In this document: piece after piece, positions 52,179-64,000 of the stretch
How the letters are laid out: every line of letters begins with the position of its first letter
How positions within the stretch are numbered: position 1 is the stretch's first letter
Assembly (NCBI GenBank): GCA_017871115.1
Contig: JAFCIZ010000005.1
Location: 2,712,501-2,776,500 of the forward strand
Length of the DNA stretch: 64,000 nt
Origin: Cunninghamella blakesleeana
Taxonomy: Eukaryota > Mucoromycota > Mucoromycetes > Mucorales > Cunninghamellaceae
Direction of reading: 5' to 3'
The notes under the pieces: generated by a model
The model's input: only the letters and a program-made list of their open reading frames with translations
Databases searched by the model: none
What the model was told of the DNA's origin: nothing
Made by a program: the position numbers and the translations under genes

Positions 52179-53324
52179 ATGGCAACAAGTACTCAGGAAT
52201 TCAGTATCGAGATGGTAATTATGCGTGAAAAGATATCACTTTTTGAAAATCTACAACCGCAGTGATTGATTAATTAACAAACATATATTCCATGAGTAGG
52301 TATCAGTACCAAAAGATTGCCTTAAAGATGTATTACGAGGTAATTTAAATTAATATTAATTAATATCTGAAAAAAGCCCAATACAGCAGTTAGTTTCGCT
52401 CTCTCACTATATATTCTCTCTCTCTTTCATTCCCTTTCACTCACTTTTTTTTCTTTCTTCCTCTGTTTCTTCCTTTTTATATACAAAATATAGCACTTTT
52501 ACATTCTATATTTTTTCACCGATTACTTGTTAATGTTACACCACTTGAACTACATGTTTTAGATACAACTATCGTAATAAATATATACATATACATAATA
52601 TATCGTATAACTTTATAAAAGTGCTCTAATAATACTAATATGTATATATTTATATATGTATATTAGAGTATCACTGATAGCCCCGAGATAAAAGAAATGA
52701 TTGAAGAAAAGATTACAGAGTTCTATCAATCTATAGAAAATAACGTTAAACAAGGAAAGGTAAAAAATCATTACTAATAGAATAGTAATATAAATGAAAT
52801 GATTATATATTAGCATTATACTTATATTGTTTATTTCATATATTTGGTGATAATTAGATATCTGTATTATTTTATGAAAAAAAACAAAAAAAGAATTGGT
52901 TTCAATTTTCTAAATCAGAAGAATTATCATGTTGGGAACAGTGGGCATTAACTATTGGTGTAGCTTTTCCTGAAAATGAGCATGGTAATATAAAATTTAC
53001 ATTCATTTTTTATTTTTAATTCAGAATACTAATTGTTATTATTATATATATACTTGTATATAAAAAGAACAACATAGATTACATATAGCCTGTGAAAGAC
53101 AACTATCACAATGTTTATTAGCCATTCTGAAATTAGCCAACGATCATAAAGAACATATACCATCTATCACCTTTCAAAATATTCCTAATTTAATGACAAA
53201 AGAAAAATCACAAACAACGACTAAAGAAAACAATGATAATAACGATAAAAACGAATATGAAGGTTATGTAGATATAGTTATTGGAAATAATGATAACAGC
53301 AACTATAAACGATGGATAGCTTAA
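52179..53324 (+). CDS. ATG101: Autophagy protein ATG101
   Basis: HORMA-fold subunit of the Atg1/ULK1 autophagy initiation complex; it stabilises Atg13 in species without Atg29/Atg31. Exons are 52179-52214, 52300-52339, 52494-52573, 52667-52759, 52858-52984 and 53068-53324, giving 210 residues (human 218). Conserved stretches are LKDVLRALLHSIFFHRLL (start of the HORMA fold), ELHVLDTTI, EMIEEKITEFYQSIE and ISVLFYEKKQKKNWFQF, where NWF matches the WF-finger region. CWEQWALTIGVAFP corresponds to the human WEVWTVKVHV strand. The tail is Asn/Asp/Lys-rich and more divergent. Budding yeast lacks ATG101, so this fits a non-Saccharomyces fungus. Confidence 0.9.
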
Positions 53325-54582
53325 ATGTATTTATTCTATATATATCAATCAGAAAAAGGAAAAAAAAACACCATCTTCATCAACAACATACATATTAAAA
53401 ATAAAAATCAATGCAATACAGTATGTTTGATACATATATGTATAATTTATTAATCAAATTGTTAATGAAATTGATGTAATATATATAAAATGTTACTACA
53501 TATTTATTTTATTTTAAATCTTTTAAAGTATTTTATGTTATTTTGTTCTATAAATTATCTATCTAATTAATAATAATGATATATCATTTATATAATAATA
53601 TGTATAACTTTTACAAGATGCCATCTTTTTTTATAAAGCTTTTAATAGCTAATAATTGTACTACTTTTAACTACTGTTTAAAGTTCGGCTGTCTGGGTTA
53701 TAAATGATCAACAACGAAAAAAAAAAGGAAAAAAATACTACCATATTTATAAACTTGCCCATTTCAATTTTATACTCGTGATTAAATCATTACAATTTAT
53801 ACGCTTTTGACCTAGTGACTTTTTTATTTCATTTATTAATGCATTATATATATATATATATATATATGTATATGTATATATATTGATTTATCCTATTTAC
53901 CTAGATATTTATACGTACCTTTTTTTTAACATTATTATTAAAAAAATTATAAGATCTATGAATACCTTATTTAATACCATATTATATAAATCAATTTATT
54001 TTTGGCAAACATATTGCTCCATACAATAATAAAAAAACGGGAAAATGTTAAATCGGGTGATCAGATTTCATCGTGTACTCCCGAAAACAGTTCGTTCACA
54101 AGGGAAAAACACGGGATTATAAATAATTTTTTTGGTAAAGATTTGATACTTCTTTTTCACTGATTTAATAAAAAAAATATGGTTTTTATTTTTAAATAAT
54201 ATTTAGAGACAAGTATTTATTTGTATACATTAACATCACAATTGATATAATGCATATATAATTTTAAATTTGAATAATTAAAAATAATAAAAAAGCCTTA
54301 TATTTATAAATGTAAATATTTATTATCAGAAATATTATATTAAAATTATTAATATGAATAATGGCAGCACTATTTTTCCGTTTAGAATAAGTAAAAAATT
54401 TTCATATTCCGATATTAAGCGCGGCTCAGAACGTCACATTTTCAACCAGCTATTTTGTTTTTTTTTATATTTATTCTTCTCCCCCACTTTAACCCGCTCT
54501 TTTTCTTCTAATTTTTTTTTCTTTTTTACTTTTTAACCCTTCTCCCTTTCTACACACCTTTTTTTTTTTTTTTATTATCATC
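53325..54582. promoter_or_regulatory. Intergenic region and 2-oxoglutarate dehydrogenase promoter
   Basis: About 1.26 kb. The final ~120 bp before KGD1 is strongly pyrimidine-rich (CTTCTCCCCCACTTTAACCC, CCCTTCTCCCTTTC, then T15), the pattern of highly expressed fungal promoters. GC-richer words occur at about 53686-53700 and 54047-54118 (ATCGGGTGATCAG, ACTCCCGAAAACAG, AACACGGG). An (AT)n run lies near 53844-53868. No RNA gene was recognised. Confidence 0.5.
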
Positions 54583-57500
54583 ATGTATCGATTGTCAGCA
54601 CTTAGTCGTGCTGCCAAGCCAATTGTTCAACGTTCTGTAAATATTGCACGCCCAAACACCTTCCGTGCTACATCTGTTGCAACTTTCCACACTAGCCAAA
54701 AACAATTTGCAAAGACAACCGTTGCTCCTGAAGCCACAGATGGATTTTTACAAGGTGGTGCTGCCAATTATATTGAAGAAATGTATGAATCTTGGTTAAA
54801 AGATCCTTCCTCAGTTCATTTATCTTGGCAAATTTATTTTAAAAACATGTCTAATGGTGTCCCTTCCACTTCAGCTTATTCACCTCCACCTAACTTAGTT
54901 CCCTCAGCTAGTGCCCGTTTACCTATTTTACCTGGTGACAGTTTAGCTAGTGCTATGAATGCTTCATCCAAAGATGTTATTGAACATATGAAGATCCAAC
55001 TTATGGTTCGTGCTTATCAAGTTCGTGGCCATCATATTGCTAACCTTGATCCTTTAGGTATTCAACATGCTGATCTTCAAAGCACTACTCCTCCTGAACT
55101 TGAATACACTTATTATGGTTTTACTGAAAAAGACCTTGATCGTCAATTTAGTCTTGGTCCTGGTATTTTACCTGCTTTAGGAAACAATGATAAAACATTA
55201 ACTTTACGTGAAATTGTTGACGCTTTGAAAAAAATTTACTGTAAGTAATTATTAATATAAATTTAAAAAAAATAGGTTCATGATAAGGTTTTTTTTTTAA
55301 AAAAAAAAAAAAACGAATGATTAAAAATATGATCATATATTTATTCATTCTTAATTTTTGATCTTATATATATAACAATATAGGTGGATCAATTGGTATT
55401 GAATACATTCATATTCCTGATCGTGCCCAATGTGATTGGATTCGTCAACGTATTGAAAACCCTCAACCTTACAAATACAGTGTTGATGAAAAGCGTGTCA
55501 TTTTAGATCGTCTTACCTGGTCTGATAGTTTTGAACGTTTCGTTGCTTCTAAATATCCTTCTGAAAAACGTTTCGGTCTTGAAGGTGGTGAAACTCTTAT
55601 TCCCGGTATGAAGGCTTTGGTAAGTTTTTTCAAAAAAAAAAAAATAGAAACAAGTAAATAAATAATAAATATGAATAGGATAAAATAATCAAAATAGAAG
55701 GAGATGAATTAAAGAATTAACAAAACAATATACATATATATATAATATTTAGATTGACCGTTCCGTTGATCTTGGTGTTGAATCTATTGTCATTGGTATG
55801 CCCCATCGTGGTCGTCTTAACGTTCTCAGTAACGTAGTACGTAAACCTAATGAATCTATTTTCTGTGAATTCAGTGGATCTTTAGAACCTTCAGAAGAAG
55901 GTTCAGGTGATGTCAAATACCATCTTGGTATGAACTATGTTCGTCCTACTCCCTCTGGTAAACGTGTTCACCTTTCTTTAGTTGCCAATCCTTCTCACTT
56001 GGAAGCTGTCGACCCTGTTGTCCTTGGTAAGACACATGCTCTTCAATTCTATAACAATGATAAAGAAGGCAAACGCAGCATGGCTGTTCTTATGCATGGT
56101 GATGCTGCTTTTGCTGGTCAAGGTGTTGTATATGAAACTATGGGTTTCCATGATTTACCTTCTTACTCAACTGGTGGTACTATTCACATTGTTGTCAACA
56201 ATCAAATTGGTTTCACTACAGATCCCCGTTCAGGTAGATCTACACCTTATTGTACTGATATTGCTAAATCCATCAATGCTCCTGTTTTCCATGTCAATGG
56301 TGATGATGCTGAAGCTGTTACTTATGTTATGCAATTGGCCGCTGACTGGCGTCAAACTTTCCATCGTGACGTTGTCATTGATCTTGTCTGTTACCGTAAA
56401 CATGGTCACAACGAAACTGATCAACCTATGTTTACTCAACCTAAAATGTATGAAGCTATCTCTAAACAAATCCCTGTTGCTCAAAAATACGAAAATCAAT
56501 TGAAGGCCGAAAAGACTTTGTCAGCTGAAGAAATTGAAGAAAATAAGAAGCGTGTATGGAACATTTTAGAAGATTCCTACGCTAAGAGTAAAGATTATAA
56601 ACCTACTTCTCGTGAATGGTTATCAAGTTCTTGGCCAGGTAAAATAATAATAAAAATAATTAATAGATATGGAGTAAAAGAAAATAAAAAATAGCTGTAT
56701 TTATCATTATTGATTTATTATTATTATTACTATTATTATAGGATTCAAATCACCCAAGGAATTAGCTGAAGAAATTCTTCCTCATTACCCTACTGGTCTT
56801 CATCGTGAAACTCTTCAACATATTGGTAAAGCTTTAACCACTTTACCTCATGATTTCAACATTCATCGTAACTTGAAACGTATCCTTCAAACTCGTGAAA
56901 AGAACATCACTGCTGGTAAAGACATTGATTGGTCAACTGCTGAAGCTTTAGCTTGGGGTTCCTTACTTTTAGAAGGTAAACACGTACGTATTTCTGGTCA
57001 AGATGTAGAACGTGGTACTTTCTCTCAACGTCACGCCGTTTTACACGATCAAAAAACTGATTCCAAATACACCATGTTAAATCACATCAATGCCGAACAA
57101 GGTATTTTATCCATCTCCAACTCTTCTTTGTCCGAATATGGTGTACTTGGTTTTGAATTAGGTTATTCCTTAGTAGATCCTAACTCTTTGGTTGTATGGG
57201 AAGGTCAATTTGGTGACTTTGCTAACAATGCTCAATGTATCATTGATCAATTCCTTGCTGCTGGTGAACAAAAATGGCTTCAACGTACTGGTTTAGTCAT
57301 GACTTTACCTCATGGTTATGATGGCCAAGGTCCTGAACACTCTTCTGCAAGAATTGAACGTTACTTACAACTTTGTGATGACTATCCTTATGCTTACCCA
57401 TCTCCTGAAAAATTAAATCGTCAACATCAAGATTGTAACATGCAAGTCGTATACGCTTCTACTCCCGCTCAATACTTCCATGTTCTCCGTCGTCAAATCT

Positions 57501-58197
57501 GCCGTGAATTCAGAAAGCCTGTAAGTAAATTTAGAGATATAAGATAAAAGAAGGAAGGGGGAAAATGAAATGTGGCCAATTCAATTTTTAATTATTAATT
57601 ATTAATTTAATATACTTTATTTTATTTATTATATATAAAAAATAGTTGATTCTTCCTTTCTCCAAGGCTATGCTTCGTCATCCTATGGCTCGTTCTAATT
57701 TAGATGAAATGACTGGTGATACTCATTTCCAATTATACCTCCCTGATGAACATCCTGAACATTTAGTAGAACCTGAAAAGATCACTAAACACATTCTCTG
57801 TTCCGGTCAAGTATACTATGCTTTATTAAAGGCTCGTGAACAAAATAAGATGAATGATATTGCTATTTCTCGTGTTGAACAATTAAATCCCTTCCCCTAT
57901 GAACAAATAAAGGAACATGCTGATAAGTACCCTAATGCTGAAATTGTTTGGTGTCAAGAAGAACCATTAAATATGGGTGCATGGCAACACGTTCAACCTC
58001 GTATTACCACCTCCTTATCACAAACTCAACATCATGCTGGTAAATTCCCTCGTTATGCTGGCCGTGCTCCATCCGCCTCCGTTGCTACTGGTAATAAGAA
58101 ACAACATTACCAAGAAGAATATAACTTCTTGAGTGAAGCTTTAATTGGTCAAGCTACTAAACCAAAAGAAATTGAAGCTGGTGTTCCCGTCTGGTAA
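54583..58197 (+). CDS. KGD1: 2-oxoglutarate dehydrogenase E1, mitochondrial
   Basis: ThDP-dependent E1 of the 2-oxoglutarate dehydrogenase complex, converting 2-oxoglutarate to succinyl-lipoamide in the citric-acid cycle. Exons are 54583-55240, 55384-55619, 55753-56638, 56742-57520 and 57646-58197, giving 1036 residues (yeast 1014). The N-terminus [18 protein letters not shown] is a matrix-targeting leader. [20 protein letters not shown] then [12 protein letters not shown] is the conserved E1 N-terminal motif. Active-site blocks are [40 protein letters not shown] (ThDP/Mg2+ fold), [13 protein letters not shown] and [12 protein letters not shown]. The C-terminal domain has [13 protein letters not shown] and [11 protein letters not shown]. 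Many codons end in C or are CGT/GGT compared with its neighbours, suggesting strong expression. Confidence 0.97.
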
Positions 58198-58547
58198 ATT
58201 AATTCATTTATAAATTAAAAAAATTAAAAATCATTTATTTTCTTTTTTACTCTATATACTCTATATTATTTATCTTCATTTATGCTTCCATTCTTCTTCC
58301 TCCTTTTTATTATTTTTTCCCTTACAATAATTTATGATCATTTTAAAATATGATTCTATTACTTTTTTTTTTTCTTATATATATTCATATACTTTTTTGT
58401 CATTCATTTTCAATATATTATCGCGTTTTAAAAAAAATACAACGTTCACTTTTTTTATTTTTTGTGTTTTGACTTTTCTTTAAAAAAAGATGAGCGTAAA
58501 ATATATAAATATATATATTATGGATAAAATGTTTTTATTATACAATA

Positions 58548-58585
<38 letters not shown>

Positions 58586-58644
58586 ACATCTACACATAAA
58601 ATTTAATTATATAAAATAAGAGAGAGGGGTAATCAAAAATGGGT
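58198..58644. other. Intergenic region between convergent KGD1 and ABITRAM-like genes
   Basis: 447 bp with T-rich KGD1 3' sequence and an (AT)n run at about 58551-58582. Nothing coding recognised. Confidence 0.6.
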
Positions 58645-59100
58645 TTATATAGTAAGAGAGGTGATTAAATTAAAATCTTGTAATTGTTTATTTGAATCTT
58701 CTTGTTTAGGTTGTATAATAGCAATAAAACCTTCCATAAGAGGATCGGTGGTTAATAAAGAAGGGTCGTCTTCTAAACAAGTATTTAGTTCTAATAATTT
58801 TCCATGCATATGGGCATAAATAGGTTGCTGATTGATTTTACATAACATGGATCCAGGTGTTACTTTTTGAGCAATCAAGTCAGTATTGAATTCTATGCGA
58901 TCAATGGTTTCATTCTCTTTTAATACATTTGATAATGATTTTAATCCAACAATACATAATTTATTAGGTGCTTGTCGTACATAAAAATTTTCATCTTTTT
59001 TATATTGGTAAAAAGAAAAGTAACGCTCGATATAACTTTGTGGCTCGGTCTCTAGTTTTTTTTCTAAATCTTGATATAATTTAATATTGTAGTCATTCAT
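58645..59100 (-). CDS. ABITRAM (FAM206/Simiate)-like protein
   Basis: Single-exon gene, 151 residues. The block FYVRQAPNKLCIVGLK, then VTPGSMLCKI and HMHGKLLELNTCLEDDPSLL followed by EGFIAIIQPKQED, matches the Abitram family, which has a glycine-cleavage-H-like fold. Animal Abitram/Simiate is described as an actin-binding and transcription-modulating nuclear-speckle protein. Whether the fungal relatives do the same is unknown. The sequence lacks the Lys of a lipoylated H protein in the expected loop, so a lipoyl-carrier role is unlikely. The start MNDYNIKLYQDLEKKL is the first in-frame ATG and gives a normal length. Confidence 0.82.
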   Translation of the reverse strand: MNDYNIKLYQDLEKKLETEPQSYIERYFSFYQYKKDENFYVRQAPNKLCIVGLKSLSNVLKENETIDRIEFNTDLIAQKVTPGSMLCKINQQPIYAHMHGKLLELNTCLEDDPSLLTTDPLMEGFIAIIQPKQEDSNKQLQDFNLITSLTI

Positions 59101-59643
59101 ATTTATATATAATAATAATAAAAAGTTTAATAAACGAGAAGAAGGGAAAAAAAAAAATAAGTAGGCTCAAATAAACTTTTTCAGCCACTCTATTGCTCCA
59201 GCCTTATATCGGAATTTAAAATTATTTTTCAATCAAATTCAAATATTATATGATGAATAAAGCTAGTGTTTATAAATATACTTGTTTATTTATTTGTTTG
59301 TATATATATACATACATACATACTTATATTTATATATAAATATAAGCTCATATGATATTTTATATAATAACAAAATTAAGGTGGTGTTTTGAAATCAAAT
59401 AGTAAAAAAAAATACAGATGTATAATTATTCAAATCTAAATATAATATAGTGTCACAACTTTATATATAAAAAAAGATTCTTAATGCAAAAAAAATTAAT
59501 AAAATGCCTGTTCCATATTTAGCATCATCCTAAAAAAGTATAAAATACAATCGTAATTTTTTTCTTTTTTCTTTCTTTTTTCTCTTTCTTTCTCTTTATT
59601 TTTATTTTTATTAATATTATTACTCTTATTACTCTCATAAAGA
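59101..59643. promoter_or_regulatory. Divergent upstream region of ABITRAM-like and WWE-like genes
   Basis: 543 bp. A GC-richer segment at about 59161-59215 (TAGGCTCAAATAAAC, CAGCCACTCTATTGCTCC) lies near the ABITRAM-like start. A (CATA)n run lies near 59308-59325. A long pyrimidine tract (about 59560-59610, TTTCTTTCTTTTTTCTCTTT) precedes the WWE-like start. Confidence 0.5.
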
Positions 59644-59862
59644 ATGATAGGAAGAAGAAGAGTAGAATGGGTTTATGCTAGTGGCTCACAATGGAATATT
59701 TGTGATTCTCATACACAAAATGAAATTGAACGATTATGGTATAATGACACGAATGGCTGGATCAAAAGTATTATATTTGGTGATTTCGTTTATGTAGATA
59801 CAACCGAACTTTCATTAACTCATGGTTCATATAGTTATACTATTGCCAGAAGATGTTATTAA
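59644..59862 (+). CDS. Small protein resembling a stand-alone WWE domain
   Basis: Single-exon frame of 72 residues starting MIGRRRVEWVYASGSQW. The order Trp (VEW), Trp (SQW), a QNEIERLWYND segment like the IEKAY block, a short hydrophobic strand (IIFGDFVYVD), and a final YSYTIARRCY resembles the WWE fold, which binds ADP-ribose or iso-ADP-ribose in E3 ligases and PARPs. Here it would be almost the whole protein. A pyrimidine-rich stretch just upstream fits a fungal promoter. The composition is far less biased than random AT-rich frames in this region. The family call is tentative. Confidence 0.5.
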   Translation: MIGRRRVEWVYASGSQWNICDSHTQNEIERLWYNDTNGWIKSIIFGDFVYVDTTELSLTHGSYSYTIARRCY

Positions 59863-62490
<2,628 letters not shown>

Positions 62491-63922
62491 TTAGGCTAAT
62501 TGATCAGGATTAACGACTTGTTCTAATACAGTTAAATGGCTTGAAGTTTTCTTTGCGTTATGATATTGACGAAGTAAGACATCAACATTTTCCAAACTAA
62601 GAGGACGAATATCAGCTAATTCTTTAATTTTCTGAGTGACTTGTTTAGCATCTTCATCATTAAGATCTGTTAATTGTAATTGTTCAATTCTATTTTTAAC
62701 TGCATTCCAACCTGTTAAACGATGACCAATAGAAACATATCTTGACATACCAAAATCTTGAGGATTTAAAATTTCATAAGTGGAAGGATTATTTAAAATA
62801 GCTTTAGCATGGATACCAGCCTTGTGAGTGAAGGCACAATAACCAGTGATATAGTTATTAAAGGGGACAGTGACTTCAACAGCATCAGCAACAATATTTT
62901 CCACATCACGAATTTTTGTTAAATTATACTTATTCATTACGTAGTCCTTATCATAGGTATAACAACGAGCTAATAATCCACCAAGGGGTGTAATTCCATT
63001 ACGTTCCCCAATACCCAAAACAGAGGTATCAATGTGGGTGGCTCCAGCTTCTAAAGCAGCATAAGCATTGGCAATTGCACAACCAGTATCATTATGGAAA
63101 TGACATTCAATATCACAACTGACTACGCTACGTAAAGTACGAACCAATTCATAGACTTGACGAGGATTAGCACATCCTACAGTATCAGCAATTCCAACAC
63201 GATTTACACCAATTTTATCTACAGCCTTATAGATACTTAATAAATCCACTAAATCAGAACGGAAGGAATCTTCAGTAGAGAATCGTACTTCCTTTCCTTG
63301 ATTCTTAATATAGGTGATTACTTCAATAGCCTTATCTGTAATATAATCCATATCTTTCCCATGAGAAAATTCTCTCAAAAAACTTGATGTACCAATTACC
63401 ACATCTACACCATCTACACCGGTTTCAATAGCTAATTTGGCATCATCCATATGACAACGCGTATGAGTTAAAATCTTGGCCTTTAATCCTAAATTAGAAA
63501 TTGTTTTACAATCGTTAAAGGATTGTTCACTGGCAGCTGGTGATGTTAATTCAAGGTAATCTACACCAATTTCATCTAATGCTTTAGCAATTTCAATTTT
63601 TTTTTCTGTATCAAAGAATGCATTGGCAAATTGTTCACCCTCTATATATATTTATGAAATAAAGGTAAAGGAATGAATATCTTTTTTATACATATATGTA
63701 TCTAGCTTTTATTTTTCTTGCTTTATATTCCCCCCCCCATTATATTATATTTCTTTATTTTATTTTATTCATTTTTTTACCTCTAAGAGTAGATTCAATA
63801 ATTTTAAACTTGGAAAGGTTAGACATAGGGTCAGGATACTTTGGCATATAAGGTGAAGTAATAGGTTCATGAGAACGATCAGTACCATTGGTGTTATTTT
63901 CTGTATCTCTAGGTGGTGCCAT
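62491..63922 (-). CDS. LYS20: Homocitrate synthase
   Basis: Condenses acetyl-CoA and 2-oxoglutarate to homocitrate, the first and committed step of fungal lysine synthesis by the alpha-aminoadipate route. Minus-strand exons are 63781-63922 and 62491-63641, giving 430 residues (yeast Lys20 is 428). [14 protein letters not shown] at the exon junction carries catalytic Arg47 and metal ligand Glu48. ECHFHNDTG holds the His228-x-His230 metal pair. Then come [14 protein letters not shown] and [13 protein letters not shown], typical of the DRE-TIM metallolyase family. The N-terminus [13 protein letters not shown] shows no clear matrix leader. The intron contains a C9 run (G9 in the transcript). It shares its 2-oxoglutarate substrate with KGD1 upstream, but adjacency is probably chance. 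Confidence 0.96.
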
Positions 63923-64000
63923 GTTTATTTATATTGTATTATATAGATAATAATGCAAGAAAGAGGAATAAAAAAAGTTTAAGAAAAAGTAAGAAAGAGA
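63923..64000 (-). promoter_or_regulatory. Start of homocitrate synthase upstream region
   Basis: The last 78 bp of the window, A/G-rich on the plus strand and therefore pyrimidine-rich (CTTTCTTACTTTTTCTT) on the coding strand directly before the start. Cut off by the window. Confidence 0.45.

Noticed and set aside
55982..56503. A 173-codon alternative frame inside KGD1.
   Set aside because: It is a +1 shadow of the E1 active-site region; the KGD1 frame carries the ThDP and substrate motifs.

Overview
The window is nuclear DNA of an AT-rich, intron-rich fungus. Non-coding DNA is largely A/T homopolymers and (AT)n or (ATT)n runs. Nearly every gene is broken by short GT..AG introns, mostly 60-150 nt. 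A mitochondrial-type homocitrate synthase (alpha-aminoadipate lysine route), a VTC4 polyphosphate polymerase and a Kap104/transportin point to fungi. A SERCA-type Ca2+ pump and HOOK, CCDC25, RED/IK, ABITRAM and ARFRP1 relatives suggest an early-diverging lineage, perhaps Mucoromycota. That last placement is inference.

Layout. 1-5839 (+): ASCC3/Slh1 double-cassette helicase, cut at its 5' end by the window. 6361-6851 (-): a small unrecognised protein. 7331-8296 (-): ARFRP1/Arl3 GTPase, divergent from transportin (8490-12076, +). 12550-16451 (+): SERCA-type Ca2+-ATPase. 17333-18351 (-): mitochondrial uL22m, divergent from a UBL-BAG co-chaperone (18574-19408, +). 20398-24039 (-): Kre33/NAT10 RNA cytidine acetyltransferase. 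24192-25927 (-): nucleoside hydrolase. 27515-29667 (-): acetyl-CoA synthetase. 30847-32964 (-): RED/IK splicing factor. 34643-37187 (-): VTC4. 37426-40891 (-): HOOK dynein adaptor. 41193-45506 (-): a 1010-residue coiled-coil protein with internal repeats, divergent from a Rieske-domain protein (45707-46465, +). 47089-47991 (-): GNAT acetyltransferase. 48549-49918 (-): CCDC25/Jlp2. 50134-51913 (-): mitochondrial ThrRS, divergent from ATG101 (52179-53324, +). 54583-58197 (+): 2-oxoglutarate dehydrogenase E1. 58645-59100 (-): ABITRAM-like. 59644-59862 (+): small WWE-like protein. 62491-63922 (-): homocitrate synthase.

The genes are mostly housekeeping and do not form a cluster or operon. Loose themes are mitochondrial and central carbon metabolism (2-oxoglutarate dehydrogenase, homocitrate synthase, acetyl-CoA synthetase, uL22m, ThrRS), RNA and ribosome biology (NAT10, ASCC3, CCDC25, RED), and trafficking or organelle homeostasis (ARFRP1, HOOK, SERCA, VTC4, ATG101). 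Exon borders were derived by keeping conserved protein reading frames open.

I found no new multi-gene system. The most unusual points are a one-nucleotide micro-exon implied in the CCDC25 gene, a GC-AG intron in the RED gene, seven degenerate ~40-residue repeats in the coiled-coil protein, and several short divergent promoters. No tRNA, rRNA, CRISPR array or intact transposon was recognised.
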